A stretch of DNA of 44,380 nucleotides from Emmonsiellopsis sp. PD_33 (taxonomy: Eukaryota > Ascomycota > Eurotiomycetes > Onygenales > Ajellomycetaceae). The notes beneath the pieces are model-generated. The model searched no databases and had not been told where the DNA came from. It saw nothing but the letters and a program-made list of their open reading frames with translations. The DNA is taken from the NCBI GenBank assembly GCA_032988165.1, contig JANTQF010000298.1, forward strand, positions 1 to 44,380, in the 5' to 3' direction. Below are positions 33,301-44,112 of this stretch, one piece after another. Within the stretch, counting starts at the first letter, position 1; the number at the start of each line of letters is the position of its first letter. Made by a program: the position numbers and the translations under genes.

Positions 33301-34707
33301 ACGTGGGTATAAATATTCCCGGCAACCTTATCTCGCTGGTGCCAGCAAGCCACCCCCTCTTACACGACTGAGGGGCTCGGGCACTTACCCCCAGAAGCAC
33401 CCTATGGAAAAGCTCTTGACAACTAACACAGTGAATATTTCTACTATCTCGAGTTTCAATTAGCACTTCCCCCATGCACATTTTACCAACTTGTCATAGA
33501 AAAGTCTTCTTATATTGCGAACCCGATTATGCCGCCCAATATGCCACTAAACCCTGGAAGTTGGGCACAGACATGGATTTATCTGCAGCCCGGGCATACT
33601 TTGAGTTTTGAGCCGGGGATGAAGTCATGAAATCAGCTAACAAGCATGAATGCAAGCGATTGCCATACACGTTTACAACTGGCAATACCGACCTGCATGC
33701 ATACGTACCGCCGTTGAACATGGTCATATTCGAAATCGACCTTGCTTGACGCATGCAACCACTTGGTCGCCTGGCGCTATTTGGGTTCAACCAGGCCATA
33801 TCCATCCGTGTACGCGACTGGCTTACAGTTTCCTCAACTGCAGGCACTTGACGTCAGGGACATGAAACACGAATATCAACCAGTTTTGTTGGCATTGAAC
33901 TTAATGTCTTTCGAAAACCATATCCACATAGAGAACGAGAAATCATCCAGCCATGCCCAATACTCAATTCCTCGAAGCCATGACGCTGCTAATGGTGCGA
34001 GATAGAATCCAACACATTTCCGAACACGGTGTCTGCTCGTATTGATGTACGGAGGACTCTTTCCAAGAAAAGTAGGGGATGAGGGGAGAATGGGCACCAC
34101 CTCCTCCACTGGGCCGCAAATTTTTGAGTATCTTTGCTCTCTTGTTCCTATTGCAGGATGTCAGTGGCTGTCCAGAAACAGGTAATTTCGCGTTTGGGAT
34201 ATCCCCCTGACTTCTGGTGGGCCATGCTTCGACCTTCTCATATCGACAAGGGAGCGGAAACTATAGCCCTTCTAGTTTCCGTGCAGTTCAGTCTTGCTAA
34301 TTTTCAGCCGCGAAGCTTACACCCCCCAAAGCTGGCTACAGTGTACATACGAGTCAGTATGCTACTCCGGGGCCAGGAGAAAGAGTTTTGCTCGGTCCCC
34401 TGAGCGTCTAGCGGATATCAATGAACTTGGTGCCTTTGGTACCCATGCCAGCATGCTTATGTCCTTATGTCTTATTCACGTACTCAATATACGTTGGATC
34501 GCACATTTATTGGGATTAATCACTCCACAACTTGGCCAGGAGCATCTGCCGTTATAAACACACAATAATCCGGCACGGTGAAGTTTGAACCATTTTATTC
34601 AACCCGGTACGTATCTTGCCATTCAAATATCAAAGAAAGACTAAAGTTGGACTTGAAACAAACAGGAAACAGGTAAACCACAACCAAAGCAACCGCCTTT
34701 CCTCGCA
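30316..34707. other. 4.4-kb gene-poor region
   Basis: No gene is firmly supported. It includes the F-box promoter, a GCGGCTCTGCAAAT minisatellite (31588-31660) with scattered single copies, and a 211-codon plus-strand open frame (31869-32504) that resembles nothing I know. A short stretch near 30883-30930 reads FVHGIELSGHPAG before a GTGAGT, faintly like an alpha/beta-hydrolase start, but no continuation is found. The region may contain decayed genes. Confidence 0.45.
31588..31660 (+). repeat. GCGGCTCTGCAAAT minisatellite
   Basis: Six copies of a GCGGCTCTG core in about 70 bases. Three are perfect consecutive 14-bp GCGGCTCTGCAAAT units; the first ends TTTT and the last two are fused (GCGGCTCTGCGGCTCTGC). 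Single related copies occur at 30795-30806 and 37401-37412 (same strand), and at 30593-30603 and 32504-32513 (inverse). Confidence 0.85.
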
Positions 34708-35187
34708 TCACACTGGCAAATAGTATCCCACACACTCTCGATACATCGTCTTTCGAAGCTCGATGATCGCTCTTGATTTCGCCGTCTCATCCGCCACTTT
34801 ACCCTGTATCCAATCATGGATCCGCGGCCCGTACGAGTCTTCCCTACTATCCCCAAATAAACCGTCCAGGATATGACGCATCCGACATAGGAGTTTCGAA
34901 ATCGGAGTCTCATCAACAAGCGACTTTTCATACAATTTCTCGCACTCCTCGATCGCGCCCTTGAGGTCTTGTCCCAAACATGCAAACTTATAAAGCAGAA
35001 CATCACAGAGTTCTTCTTTCTTGGCGTCAAATGTATCGCCATATGTTGGTTCTCGGGGTTTCCGATTGATTTTGAATGGGAATACGTAGCTGTCCTCTGT
35101 CCACAGGCTGAGGTGGGGGTTGTTTTTGATGAATTCTTGCCATTTCTCGTCTTTGATTTCGGCCGTAAAATCCGGGCATTGATTCAT
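34708..35187 (-). CDS. Hypothetical protein, 159 residues
   Basis: I do not recognise a family. The single-exon frame from the ATG at 35187 (MNQCPDFTAEIKDEKWQEFI) gives 159 residues with the composition of a real soluble, helical protein: charged, no low complexity, motifs such as EELCDVLLYKFACLGQDLKG and ISKLLCRMRHILDGLFGDSR, ending ECVGYYLPV. An in-frame start at 35313 would add 42 less protein-like residues, so I prefer 35187. It has no signal peptide or membrane span. It stands alone in a gene-poor region, more than 3.5 kb from any recognised gene on either side, which suggests an accessory or lineage-restricted gene. Confidence 0.5.
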   Translation of the reverse strand: MNQCPDFTAEIKDEKWQEFIKNNPHLSLWTEDSYVFPFKINRKPREPTYGDTFDAKKEELCDVLLYKFACLGQDLKGAIEECEKLYEKSLVDETPISKLLCRMRHILDGLFGDSREDSYGPRIHDWIQGKVADETAKSRAIIELRKTMYRECVGYYLPV

Positions 35188-38100
35188 TTTGATATATTTT
35201 TCGAGTGGACCCCTGACTTGGAATCGGTATCGTCGAGAAGAGGAGGGGGCAGGGTGGGATTGGAAATGAGTATGCGCGAGGTGGGTAAATTCGAAGCAGT
35301 CGTTATTTATCACCGGTTAAGGATGGAGTTGGATGAAGTTGCAGTTGGACGGGTTTCTTTTCGAAGGTGTTGGGTGCTCAATAATTCGCCAGGAATTGTT
35401 GAAATGAGTCGATTTCTTTCTTTCGCAGGGGAAGCTTGAGGATAATTGATGATCGATGACTTTTTCTTCTCGTCCTCAACTGAGCTCCGTGACGACCTAT
35501 ATATACCCGTCCCACTCCGCCATTCGAGGATCTTGCCATCGACGGCCTGCTCCCAAAGAAATCATATTCTTGGATGTAAAGTATGCAGTCATTGTTGAAA
35601 GCAATATTTCCCCGTGTACTATGTATAAAAGGGGGCAAATCCTATACCTCCATGACTTATGATATGGGAAGTAACAAGCAACCGACAAAAAAAAGGTAGG
35701 ATCTTGAAAGAACTCTGGTTTGAAGTTGGGAGGAGAAACCCCCAAGTATGTTATGTTTTTGTAGGAGTCGAGGAGCATGATCTATCCACCTTGGTACATA
35801 TTGAGGCAATGATATATTATTCAAAGCAATCCATAGAACGAGGAGAGATGTCCACACGGGCGTGGGCCCATGCCGGCTGCCATCCTCCTTTGTTCCGCCA
35901 TACAAAGCAACCCATATGGACTGCTGCAGCTACGATTAAAGGTTGTCGAGATGGTTCACGATCCTTGGTACGCTTCCCACATACCACTCTATGTTTGCGC
36001 AGGATAGCGAACGAATAGAGGTAAGCATAAAGAGATGGTACCTAGTGTGGTAGCTTCCCCCCCTTCCCATCCATCCTAAAGAAACTTATGTTCTGAGAAG
36101 GTCAAGCTGAAGGGAAAATACAGGTTGAGTATTCTCTCCCAGTTATCCCGGCGGCAGCAAGGTGGATGATAGCATCACTGTGTCCATGTAGTATAGAAAT
36201 ATAAAAAAAAAAAAAAAATTGTACTGTACATACAACTATTGCATGTAGCCTGAAGGAACTAACTTACGTATAACAGAAAACCATTCGCCAATATGGCATC
36301 TACCATTATTCTTGGACTCTAAGAATGTGGATAGGATGATACGTGATATGATATGACATAAGGAATGTGGCACCATTGCTCTCATGGCAGTTAGCATATT
36401 TTCCTTCTCGGATCTTGGAACCGAGGTGTGAGTATTTCCAGGGCAAAGGAAGGGGAAGGCCCTACATAGAGAAGTCTATATCAGCCTTTCATTGCTTGAG
36501 TGAGTCCTTATTATGATTTTCAATTCCGTTCTTTATACACTGTACTCTCTGCCGCCCTAAACCCATAAGGTAAAGTGCGAGTTATCGATTTAGGGTTCAG
36601 TGGTTTGGTTCTTTCGTCATTCTTTTCTCTGCTTCTAAAAAAAGATGTGTACCTTGCCATTGTTGGTTCAATGGCTTCTTTGTTATCTAGTTAACTATAG
36701 ATAACTCAGATATGGTTAACAAAGCAAATGATCAGGGTGTTTCACCTTGGAGGATATTGATTTGCCGCGCTATGCGCAGGGTAACCCAACTATTTGAAAC
36801 GAAAAGGTTGGAACTTTCCTTTATTGCTGGTAATGTTGGTTAGAACTCAGAGGGCTGTCACAGATCTATCAATGGAATAAGGAACCTTGAAATGGGTCTT
36901 TTTAGTAGACCAGTGGGGAGTGGGTGGGGTGGGTGTCTTCTTTTTGCACTCGTTTCAAAGGAAGATGTGAAACAAATGGTATAGGGATATAGTGCATGTG
37001 GCAACTATATGCTGAAATAAGTCCCTTGACTTAAAAGGTCAGCAGTCTGGGACCATTATGTTTATTGTCCTGTAGATATAAGAGCAGAATCCGCCTGGTG
37101 GCGTGCAGAAGCGGCAATCTCCAGAAGTATGAAGTAATCCGCTCGGATATCTCCCGATCATCGAGTGTAAAGAAAGCCCTTACACGTTAGAGGAGGTTTT
37201 GTCCGCGCTTTCATCCTTTGAAATGCCGTGCGAAATATAGATCGGGTGGGAAAGCTCCATTAGCGGACTGACAAGTATCATTATATTCCGGATATTTCCC
37301 CATTCGAAAGCACAAGGACATTTCAATTCTGTCGGACCCAACCCCGGACCCTGGGCGGCGGGTTCCAGATAGAGAGGCAGCTCGCGGCTAGTAATTCAAG
37401 ATGCGGCTCTGCGGATGCAAAATAACATAAATATCGTCGACACAGTTTCGAATTCTTTGCCTATTAGCTTTCCATAGATCATCATTAAGCGAGTTGTTTT
37501 GGCCGTCCCTACGGCTACACGAAACTGACGACATACCTCCCACATAATACCATAATCCGTACCAACCCTCCTAGCAAAACCTACCCAATACTCTCCTCCA
37601 GAAAAGCAACCTCCTATGCTAGATTTCTCGCTTCCTTCGGCGGCACCAAAACCGTCCCCTTCGCCATCGCCAGCTGGCTACCTGAACATCGATGGCTCGG
37701 TAACGATACAGATAACCGGCGACAATTTCCTCCTCGTATGCTACTGGATACTGCTATGTATGCAGTTCCAGCAAAACAATACACCACACGTGAAAGACCC
37801 GAAGAGTGCAGCAACAGAGCTTTGCGCGCAGGCTGGCACTCGAATTAACAGCGACCGAGATCCCGACGGTGACATCAACATGACAGACAATTCTAACGCA
37901 CTCCTCGATAATGACGCTCTTGCTCGTTCGTTGGAGGAGATTATAAGCGAGGAGACGTGAGTGGGCAGATGGTAGATCTATGGATGGACATTGATGATTC
38001 TGTACATATCAGAGGTGCGCTTAGCGCACATTGCGTGTTGGCGCGGTGTCGAAATTCAAGCATTGATTATTGTCTTAGCATGAAAGTGTTCTCAACAGAG

Positions 38101-38957
38101 TCAAATTTCCAGTCAGCCATACTAATAGTTAGTAGTATGGACCAGGAACGGGGGTTCTATCTGCATCGATGCGGCCAACATCTGCGGGGTAGAACTTAGC
38201 ATCCCGGCAAATGGAGGGTACGCGAAGTCTGTGACGTCTCTTAAAGCCATCACATACCACACCACAGCCAACCTTGCCCTCATATGAACATTCTTCTGTA
38301 TATCAATGTCGGTTCAACACGGTGACGAAGGATGAGGTTCCTTGCGATAAAGTCTGATGTCACGTGGACAGATATGGTAATCACGTGGGTGACCAGCCGA
38401 TTAGGTGCATGACGCCATGCCGCCCGGATGCCGAGGCTGTATTGTACGGTCACCGGTGCGGGATAATAGTTGTTCCGCCACCAGACCTCCCTGGTTTGGT
38501 CACATCGTCTGGCTCGAGGGCGTTCCATTGCGTAACCAGCGTTACGTTCCCCGGTAATTCTCCGTCTTCCTCTCTCTCTCTCTCCGCCAACATTCTGCTC
38601 ATCTCAACGGTCACAACTCCATCCTATCTACTCTATTTCCCCTCTCAATTCCTACAGTACTCGTCTCTCCCGCAGAGTATGTAGCCTGGGGTTTGTGCAG
38701 CAGAGATACCGATAAGGAGGCCAGTCCTTGCCAAGTATCTGATCACCTCTTGTGCCTCGTGCGCCCACAGCCTGCTGATTCTCCCGCCTCCCTGCAACCC
38801 TCATCGTCGTGTCCAATGCCGGGAATTCGCACGCCTTGATCAGTTATCCTCTTGCTGGTACCTCTACATCGGCAGGTTTTACTCCCGTATCAGCCACTAC
38901 CTTCATACCCAACACATACCCACCTCCGTCTCATCTCAGCAGCCCTTATCCTTCCCA
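35188..38957. other. 3.8-kb gene-poor region
   Basis: No gene is firmly supported. It contains an A-homopolymer (about 36204-36218), a further GCGGCTCTGC copy (37401-37412) and a CT microsatellite (about 38570-38585). Two overlapping plus-strand open frames lie at 37489-37860 (no early ATG) and 37616-37960. Either might be a remnant; neither matches a family I know. Confidence 0.45.
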
Positions 38958-39278
38958 ATGGCTTCCCAGCAGCAGTGTTCTCAGAACTCCTCTGCGCCGG
39001 CACACCAGGCTTCCCTCCCGCCTTACCAGCCCAACGGAGCAAACCCGCAAGCTCCGGCCTCATTTACTAGCACAACCCATACGTCGCAGCCAGCTGCCAC
39101 CTCCAAGCAACATGATGGCTCCTTCGCGCATCAACCAGCGCTCCAGCATCCGTCGCATAACAACGGCTGTGGACAGGGAACCGCCGCGTTTTTGAGAGAC
39201 TTCAACCTGGTGGCGGAGGCGGCAAAGCGTGCGCAGATAGCTGTTATCGCGCGGGATCTCGAGGGCGTTTCGCTTTAG
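38958..39278 (+). CDS. Small hypothetical protein with conserved-looking C-terminal helix
   Basis: A single-exon frame of 106 residues. The first 70 or so are low-complexity and rich in Gln, Ser, Pro, Asn and Ala (MASQQQCSQNSSAPAHQ), hence probably disordered. The last 30 change abruptly to an amphipathic helix, TAAFLRDFNLVAEAAKRAQI then AVIARDLEGVSL, with the regular charge pattern of a real binding helix. I do not recognise the family. No signal peptide or membrane span is present. The neighbour downstream on the same strand is EFM7. A coding 5' exon farther upstream cannot be excluded. Confidence 0.55.
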   Translation: MASQQQCSQNSSAPAHQASLPPYQPNGANPQAPASFTSTTHTSQPAATSKQHDGSFAHQPALQHPSHNNGCGQGTAAFLRDFNLVAEAAKRAQIAVIARDLEGVSL

Positions 39279-39702
39279 AGAGGGGGGATACATATACAGA
39301 TACATCTAGACTCTTGGAGTTTGATTTTGGGTTCTTATTTGGCGTTATTTGGGGACATTATATATATATTTTGGATATAATGTGGGACGGAATCAGTGGG
39401 CAGTAGGCTGGACAGGGTTTTGGCGTGTTAACATCTATTCTCGACTATCTTCTCTTCATCTCTTCCATCTCTTCTTGACAGAAAGCGGGCTCCAACTGAT
39501 AATGGCGGGCTGGATTCTGATTGGCCGGTTTTTAAGCTTAATTTGACGTGGCACGTGATGTGCTTAGTCACTTCTCTTATCGATATCAATCGATTTTCCC
39601 CCAATATAAAAAAAAATACATCAATTAGCGACAAGCGGGCAATTAATTCAATTCAATCTGTATCCCTTCCAATCCGGTGTTCCTACTTATACTATCTCAG
39701 CC
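39279..39702. other. Intergenic, EFM7 promoter
   Basis: About 420 bases. It has a TATATATATATT-like stretch near 39360-39370 and an A-rich tract near 39607-39618. No gene is seen. Confidence 0.6.
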
Positions 39703-40699
39703 ATGGGTTTTGAATCAGACAATGAAGCCGACGCCGAGTTCGGCAACATTTTCCAAGAGCCAGACGATTTCCTCCCCCCGCCAAAACCAGCTACGTTCGA
39801 AGAATACACCATGCGCTCAGGCAAGACGTTAAAGCTACGACTCGTGGGCAGCCACCCGATGTGGGTATGAACCTAACAACCCTCATAGTTGAATCGCAAG
39901 ATTCCTCTTTAATCCCCGGCCGCGCTCTTTGTTCTCCAATCCCCCAGCTAACCCAACTCGCGCATTCCAACAGGGCTTTCTCCTTTGGAACGCAGGCAAG
40001 GCCAGCGCGGATTACCTCGAAGCCAAAGCCGCGGAATGGGTAGAGAGCAAGGATATCCTAGAACTCGGCGCGGGCGCCGGTTTACCCAGTCTTGCCTGCG
40101 CAATCCGCGGCGCGCGCACCGTCGTCGTCACCGATTATCCGGATTCCGCACTCGTTGAGAACATGCAGATAAACGCGGACGCGTGCAAGGAGTTAATAAC
40201 CCCAGTACCCGGCCACCCATCGTCGCTACATGTTGAAGGGTTCAAATGGGGCGATGATCCGAATATTGTCCTGAAACATCTGCCCTCGACTGCCTCGGGC
40301 GGGTTTGATATGTTGATTCTAGCGGATGTGATATATAACCATCGCCAGCATGGGGATTTGATTACGAGTATGCAGCAGACGCTGAAAAAGTCGAGGGAGG
40401 CGGTTGCGTTTGTGGTGTTTTCGCTATATCAGCCGTGGTTGAGGGAGAAGATTGAGGCGTTTTTCCCGCTTGCGGAGGAGAGTGGGTTTGTTGTTACGAA
40501 GGTGTTTGAGAGGATGATGGAGAGTGTTTTGTTTACGGATGATCCGGGGGTAAGTGACAGTTTATTTTTTTTTGGGGGGGGGGGGGGTCTGGTTTGAATA
40601 TGCGGCTAATATTTGTGTCTGTTATAGGATGAGGAGATTAGACGGACGGTGTTTGGATATGAGTTAAGGTGGAAAGAGGAGGGGCTGGATAAAATGTGA
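39703..40699 (+). CDS. EFM7: Protein N-terminal and lysine methyltransferase EFM7 (eEF1A)
   Basis: Exons 39703-39864, 39974-40549 and 40628-40699 encode 269 residues (yeast Efm7, formerly Nnt1, is about 261). The introns are 109 and 78 nt. The first joins HPMW to GFLLWNAGKASADYLE, the family's WG.LLWNA motif. The SAM-binding motif I is ILELGAGAGLPS (about 82-93), followed by VVTDYP (acidic ribose-binding loop) and FDMLILADVIYNHRQH (about 165-180). The C-terminus is FGYELRWKEEGLDKM. The yeast enzyme methylates the N-terminal glycine and adjacent lysine of translation elongation factor eEF1A in the cytosol. The old name 'nicotinamide N-methyltransferase-like' refers to a distant similarity. Intron 2 holds a T10-11 run next to about 13 G, a possible sequencing weak spot. 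Confidence 0.9.
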
Positions 40700-41114
40700 T
40701 ACCATTGTGACTTTTGTTAGAATTAGATTTTTCGGTGGGTTTGAAATAAAGAAGAGTATATTGCGATACGAAATAGATGTCCTGTTAGATATTGGTGGTC
40801 GAGCTAGACACCTATTAACTAATTATTTTAACGTGTTTAATTAATTGAGCTTAATATCCATGTTTAATATTCAAGAGGCCATCATTTTTATACCATATAT
40901 TAACCATTTAAATGTTTGCTGAATTTTCCAAGCAGTTCTCTCTCGAATATTTACCCCTCCATACCCCTCCATCCAAGATCTGCGCGGCTAAAATTAGCCG
41001 CAAGCTCAAAAATATCCATATTTCTGTTACATCACCAACCATCCACCACCGCAAAACCCACTCTGCCCTTTGGCATCCTCCGCATTTTATCAACCGTAGC
41101 GCTATCAGCCAAAA
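40700..41114. other. Intergenic between EFM7 and KTI12
   Basis: AT-rich, about 415 bases. Small plus-strand open frames at 40912-41143 overlap the KTI12 start in other frames and are not supported. Confidence 0.6.
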
Positions 41115-42519
41115 ATGCCAGTAAGCAGAATACCTCCCCATAATACCCTATATATCGACACCAACCCTTAACTAATATTACCCCCCAGCTCATAATCCTC
41201 ACCGGCTACCCGTGCTCCGGCCTCTCGCACCGCGCGCAGCAACTCTCCACCCAGCTCTCCGCAATCCAAGACTCCCTGGTCGCCAACACCGCCTCGAAAC
41301 CGCGCTACAAATTCCATATCGTCGAGTCGCATGATGCGTCACACCCGCGGATCGTATACGACACTGCGCGGTCAGAGAAGGAGGCGCGCGCGGTGGTATA
41401 TGGGCGCGTGAAGAGGGCCCTAGGCAAGGATACGATTGTACTTGTTGATGGGATGAATTATATTAAGGGGTGGAGGTATCAGCTGTGGTGTGAGAGTAAG
41501 GCGGCTGGGACGACGTGTTGTGTGGTATGTGCTACTCTATTATTTGGGAGGGGTGGTTTGCGATTGAGGGAGTGTTGATGGAAGGGTTTTGCTGATGATA
41601 TATATCGTTTGCCATCGGATTTTAGGTTCATGTTGGGACGCCAATTGACCAGTGCGTTGCTAATAACGAGGCGCGGATACGGAAACGTGAGCGGAAAGAG
41701 AAGGAGGGAGAAGGCAAAGAGGAAGAAAAGGAATCCAAAGACGAAACCCAGCAGGAAGAGCCAGCACAAACGACGGACAACGAAGAACCTTACCCCCCCG
41801 ACCTCCTCAACAACCTCATATACCGCTACGAAGAACCCACCACCCACAGCCGGTGGGACAAGCCCCTCTTCACCGTCCCCTGGATGGACCCCTCCCCCCC
41901 CTCTGAGGACATCTGGACCGCATTGACCGGCATCCCTATCCCCAAAGACCCCTCTACAACAGACGATACACCATCCCTCACACAATCCGCCCCAACACCC
42001 TCACCCGGCACCGCCCCCTCAATAACCACAACAGCAACCCCCCTCCGCAACCCCCTCGCCAGACCAAAAATCGTCCCCCACCAAGCCACCATCCAACCCG
42101 TCACCACAGACTCCAGCGCCCTCCACGCCTTCGAAAAGCGCACCTCAGAAATCATCGCCGCCCTCCGCACATTCTCTCTCGAAAACCCCTCCGCCTCCGC
42201 TGCCACCAATAATAACAATAACAGCAACAACATTTCCTCCTCCTCCGGGTCCGGGATAACCATCCCCGTTCCCAACGCACAAACACCCATCTTCATCCCC
42301 GCCACGGCCCTGGCGTCCACGGCCACCGACGAATTGGCAGGTGCGGGCGGGATCCTTGCGCTGCCACGGCTGCAGAGGCTGCGGAGGCAGTGGGTTGGGA
42401 TGAATCGGGCGTATGTGGGCGGGGGGCATTTGAGGGGCCAGTCTGGGTTGGGGGTTGAGCAGGCGGGGGATGCGTTTGTGAGGTTTTTGAATGCTGAGTT
42501 TGAGGGGTTGGAGGGGTAG
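41115..42519 (+). CDS. KTI12: KTI12, Elongator-associated P-loop protein
   Basis: Exons 41115-41120, 41189-41524 and 41626-42519 encode 411 residues. The first coding exon is only ATGCCA, giving the family start MPLIILTGYPCSG. The introns are 68 and 101 nt. Family features: P-loop region GYPCSGLS (8-15), the VESHDASHPRIVYDTARSEKEAR segment, VLVDGMNYIKGWRYQLWCESKA, VHVGTPIDQC, YRYEEPTTHSRWDKPLFTV and the C-terminal LPRLQRLRRQWVGMNR. KTI12 regulates the Elongator complex and tRNA wobble-uridine modification; the related PSTK phosphorylates seryl-tRNA(Sec). The invariant Walker A Lys is replaced by Leu14. It is longer than yeast Kti12 (313 residues) through a KEKE-rich insert (about 130-165) and a Pro/Thr/Asn-rich disordered stretch with NNNNNSNN. 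Confidence 0.9.
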
Positions 42520-44112
42520 AGTATTTTGCCCCGCCGCTTTTTTTTTTCGGGAGTAACTATAGATGCGGAGGTTTGGTTGAAAAAAGGGGTGTGATAAGGG
42601 GTTTTGATGGAGGGGTGGTTAATGTTTTCTGATAATTAGCTGGGAGTAAGTAACATGAGATAGACGGGATTTTTTTATACACAAATATGCATATTCCAAG
42701 CATGTCCCTAAAACTATATTTGTAACTTCATGATCTTGTTTTCTGGTCCCTTTTATTTCATCATGATGATTAGTTAGTATGATATCACGCAAATGGCATT
42801 CAATCCACTTCTTAAAGGGAGGGGAAATGAGTATAAGAGAACTACTACTACGACGAAAGTAGATCTATAGGCCACGAAATTCGGAGACTGCAAAAAAGGC
42901 GTCAAAGTTATGGCAAGGCTTAATGATAAGTGGATAGCTAGTTACAAGAAAATAATCAGGACGCCACCGAATACATGAAAAAGGTATAATAAAGAAAACA
43001 AGGAATCAATCAGATATAGAGAGATACATGAATAATGTTTCCAGTTTGTTTCCATATGAGTAGAATATAAAAGAAAAGAAAAAAACTGCGAGAGACATTC
43101 TGACATCCATGTGTATAGATAGAAAAAGAAGAAAAATAAAGAAATAAAAGAATCAAGACAAAACACGACACAAATCTAAACGCGGGCCCAATTTGTTCCG
43201 TACCAGTTTTTTGTTTATTTTTTCTCTTCTTCTTTCCTCGAGAGCGTAGGAATCCGGGTATAAGCAGGAAGAGAATAGATGGCGCTTTGTATGTATGTAT
43301 GTGTCTTTTCTTTTCTTTTCTTTTTCTCTTCTGTCTTTGTGCAAAAAGTCTGGCCGTTATAGTCATTCGTCGTCATCGTCGTAGTAGGAAACGGCGGGGC
43401 AAAACAAAGGATGATCGAAAGAACGAAGAAACATAAAAGGAAAACGTTAAAAAAAACATGGCTTGAAAACAACGAAAACTAAGACGAAAAACAAGATATC
43501 ATAGGCTTGGTGTGCCACATAATCCCTCCGTGTGTGAACCCTAGCCAATTCGATGGCTTTCCATATTCTAATATCCCAGCATGCAAAAAGAAAAAAAGCA
43601 CAGAAAAAAAAATCCCTAGGTAATACAACCAAATCCAACCCAACGGGTCCGATATCCATCAAGGACCGCGTATATATAACAGAGCAAAACAAATAGAAAA
43701 ATCAACAAATAAAGACAAGTATAACGAAGCAGAAGTTCAACGGAAACAAGACATGACCAGCGTATAAAAAGCAAAAAATAATAAGCCGAACATCCACCCA
43801 AAGCAATCCCAATGACCAGGGTGGTTCAAATCCAAGGACTCGGTTGGCAGTTGCACCGAGGCGGGCGAAGTAGGGCCCTAGTAGCTTCCTTGTGGCGTGC
43901 ATGGAAATGTTTAGCCCATCAAGTGCTGTAGGAACCACGCCAACTTTCCACGGCCATTCTATGCAAGGAGGCATAGTTATCCTAGAAAGAATCGAGATTA
44001 TCATAGCAGGAAACCAAAACGCAAAAGCATCAAGGGAAAATTATTCCAAAATCCAGGGGGTGAAATTGACCCCTGGCGGTCAGAGAAGAACGTTATAGTA
44101 GTCCTCTTGCTC
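42520..44112. other. 1.6-kb intergenic between convergent genes
   Basis: AT-rich, with long A-rich tracts (about 43070-43160 and 43420-43760) that are T-rich on the minus strand, consistent with a long 3' untranslated region of the right-edge gene. No coding region is supported: the minus-strand frames here are low-complexity (Phe/Leu or Lys-rich). Confidence 0.55.

Noticed and set aside
43010..43760. Minus-strand frames rich in Phe/Leu or Lys
   Set aside because: Low-complexity translation of T-rich or A-rich DNA; more likely 3' untranslated sequence.
43820..43840. GGTTCAAATCC, like a tRNA T-loop
   Set aside because: No matching acceptor stem, D-loop or anticodon stem around it; the same string at about 4175 lies inside the NLR coding exon.
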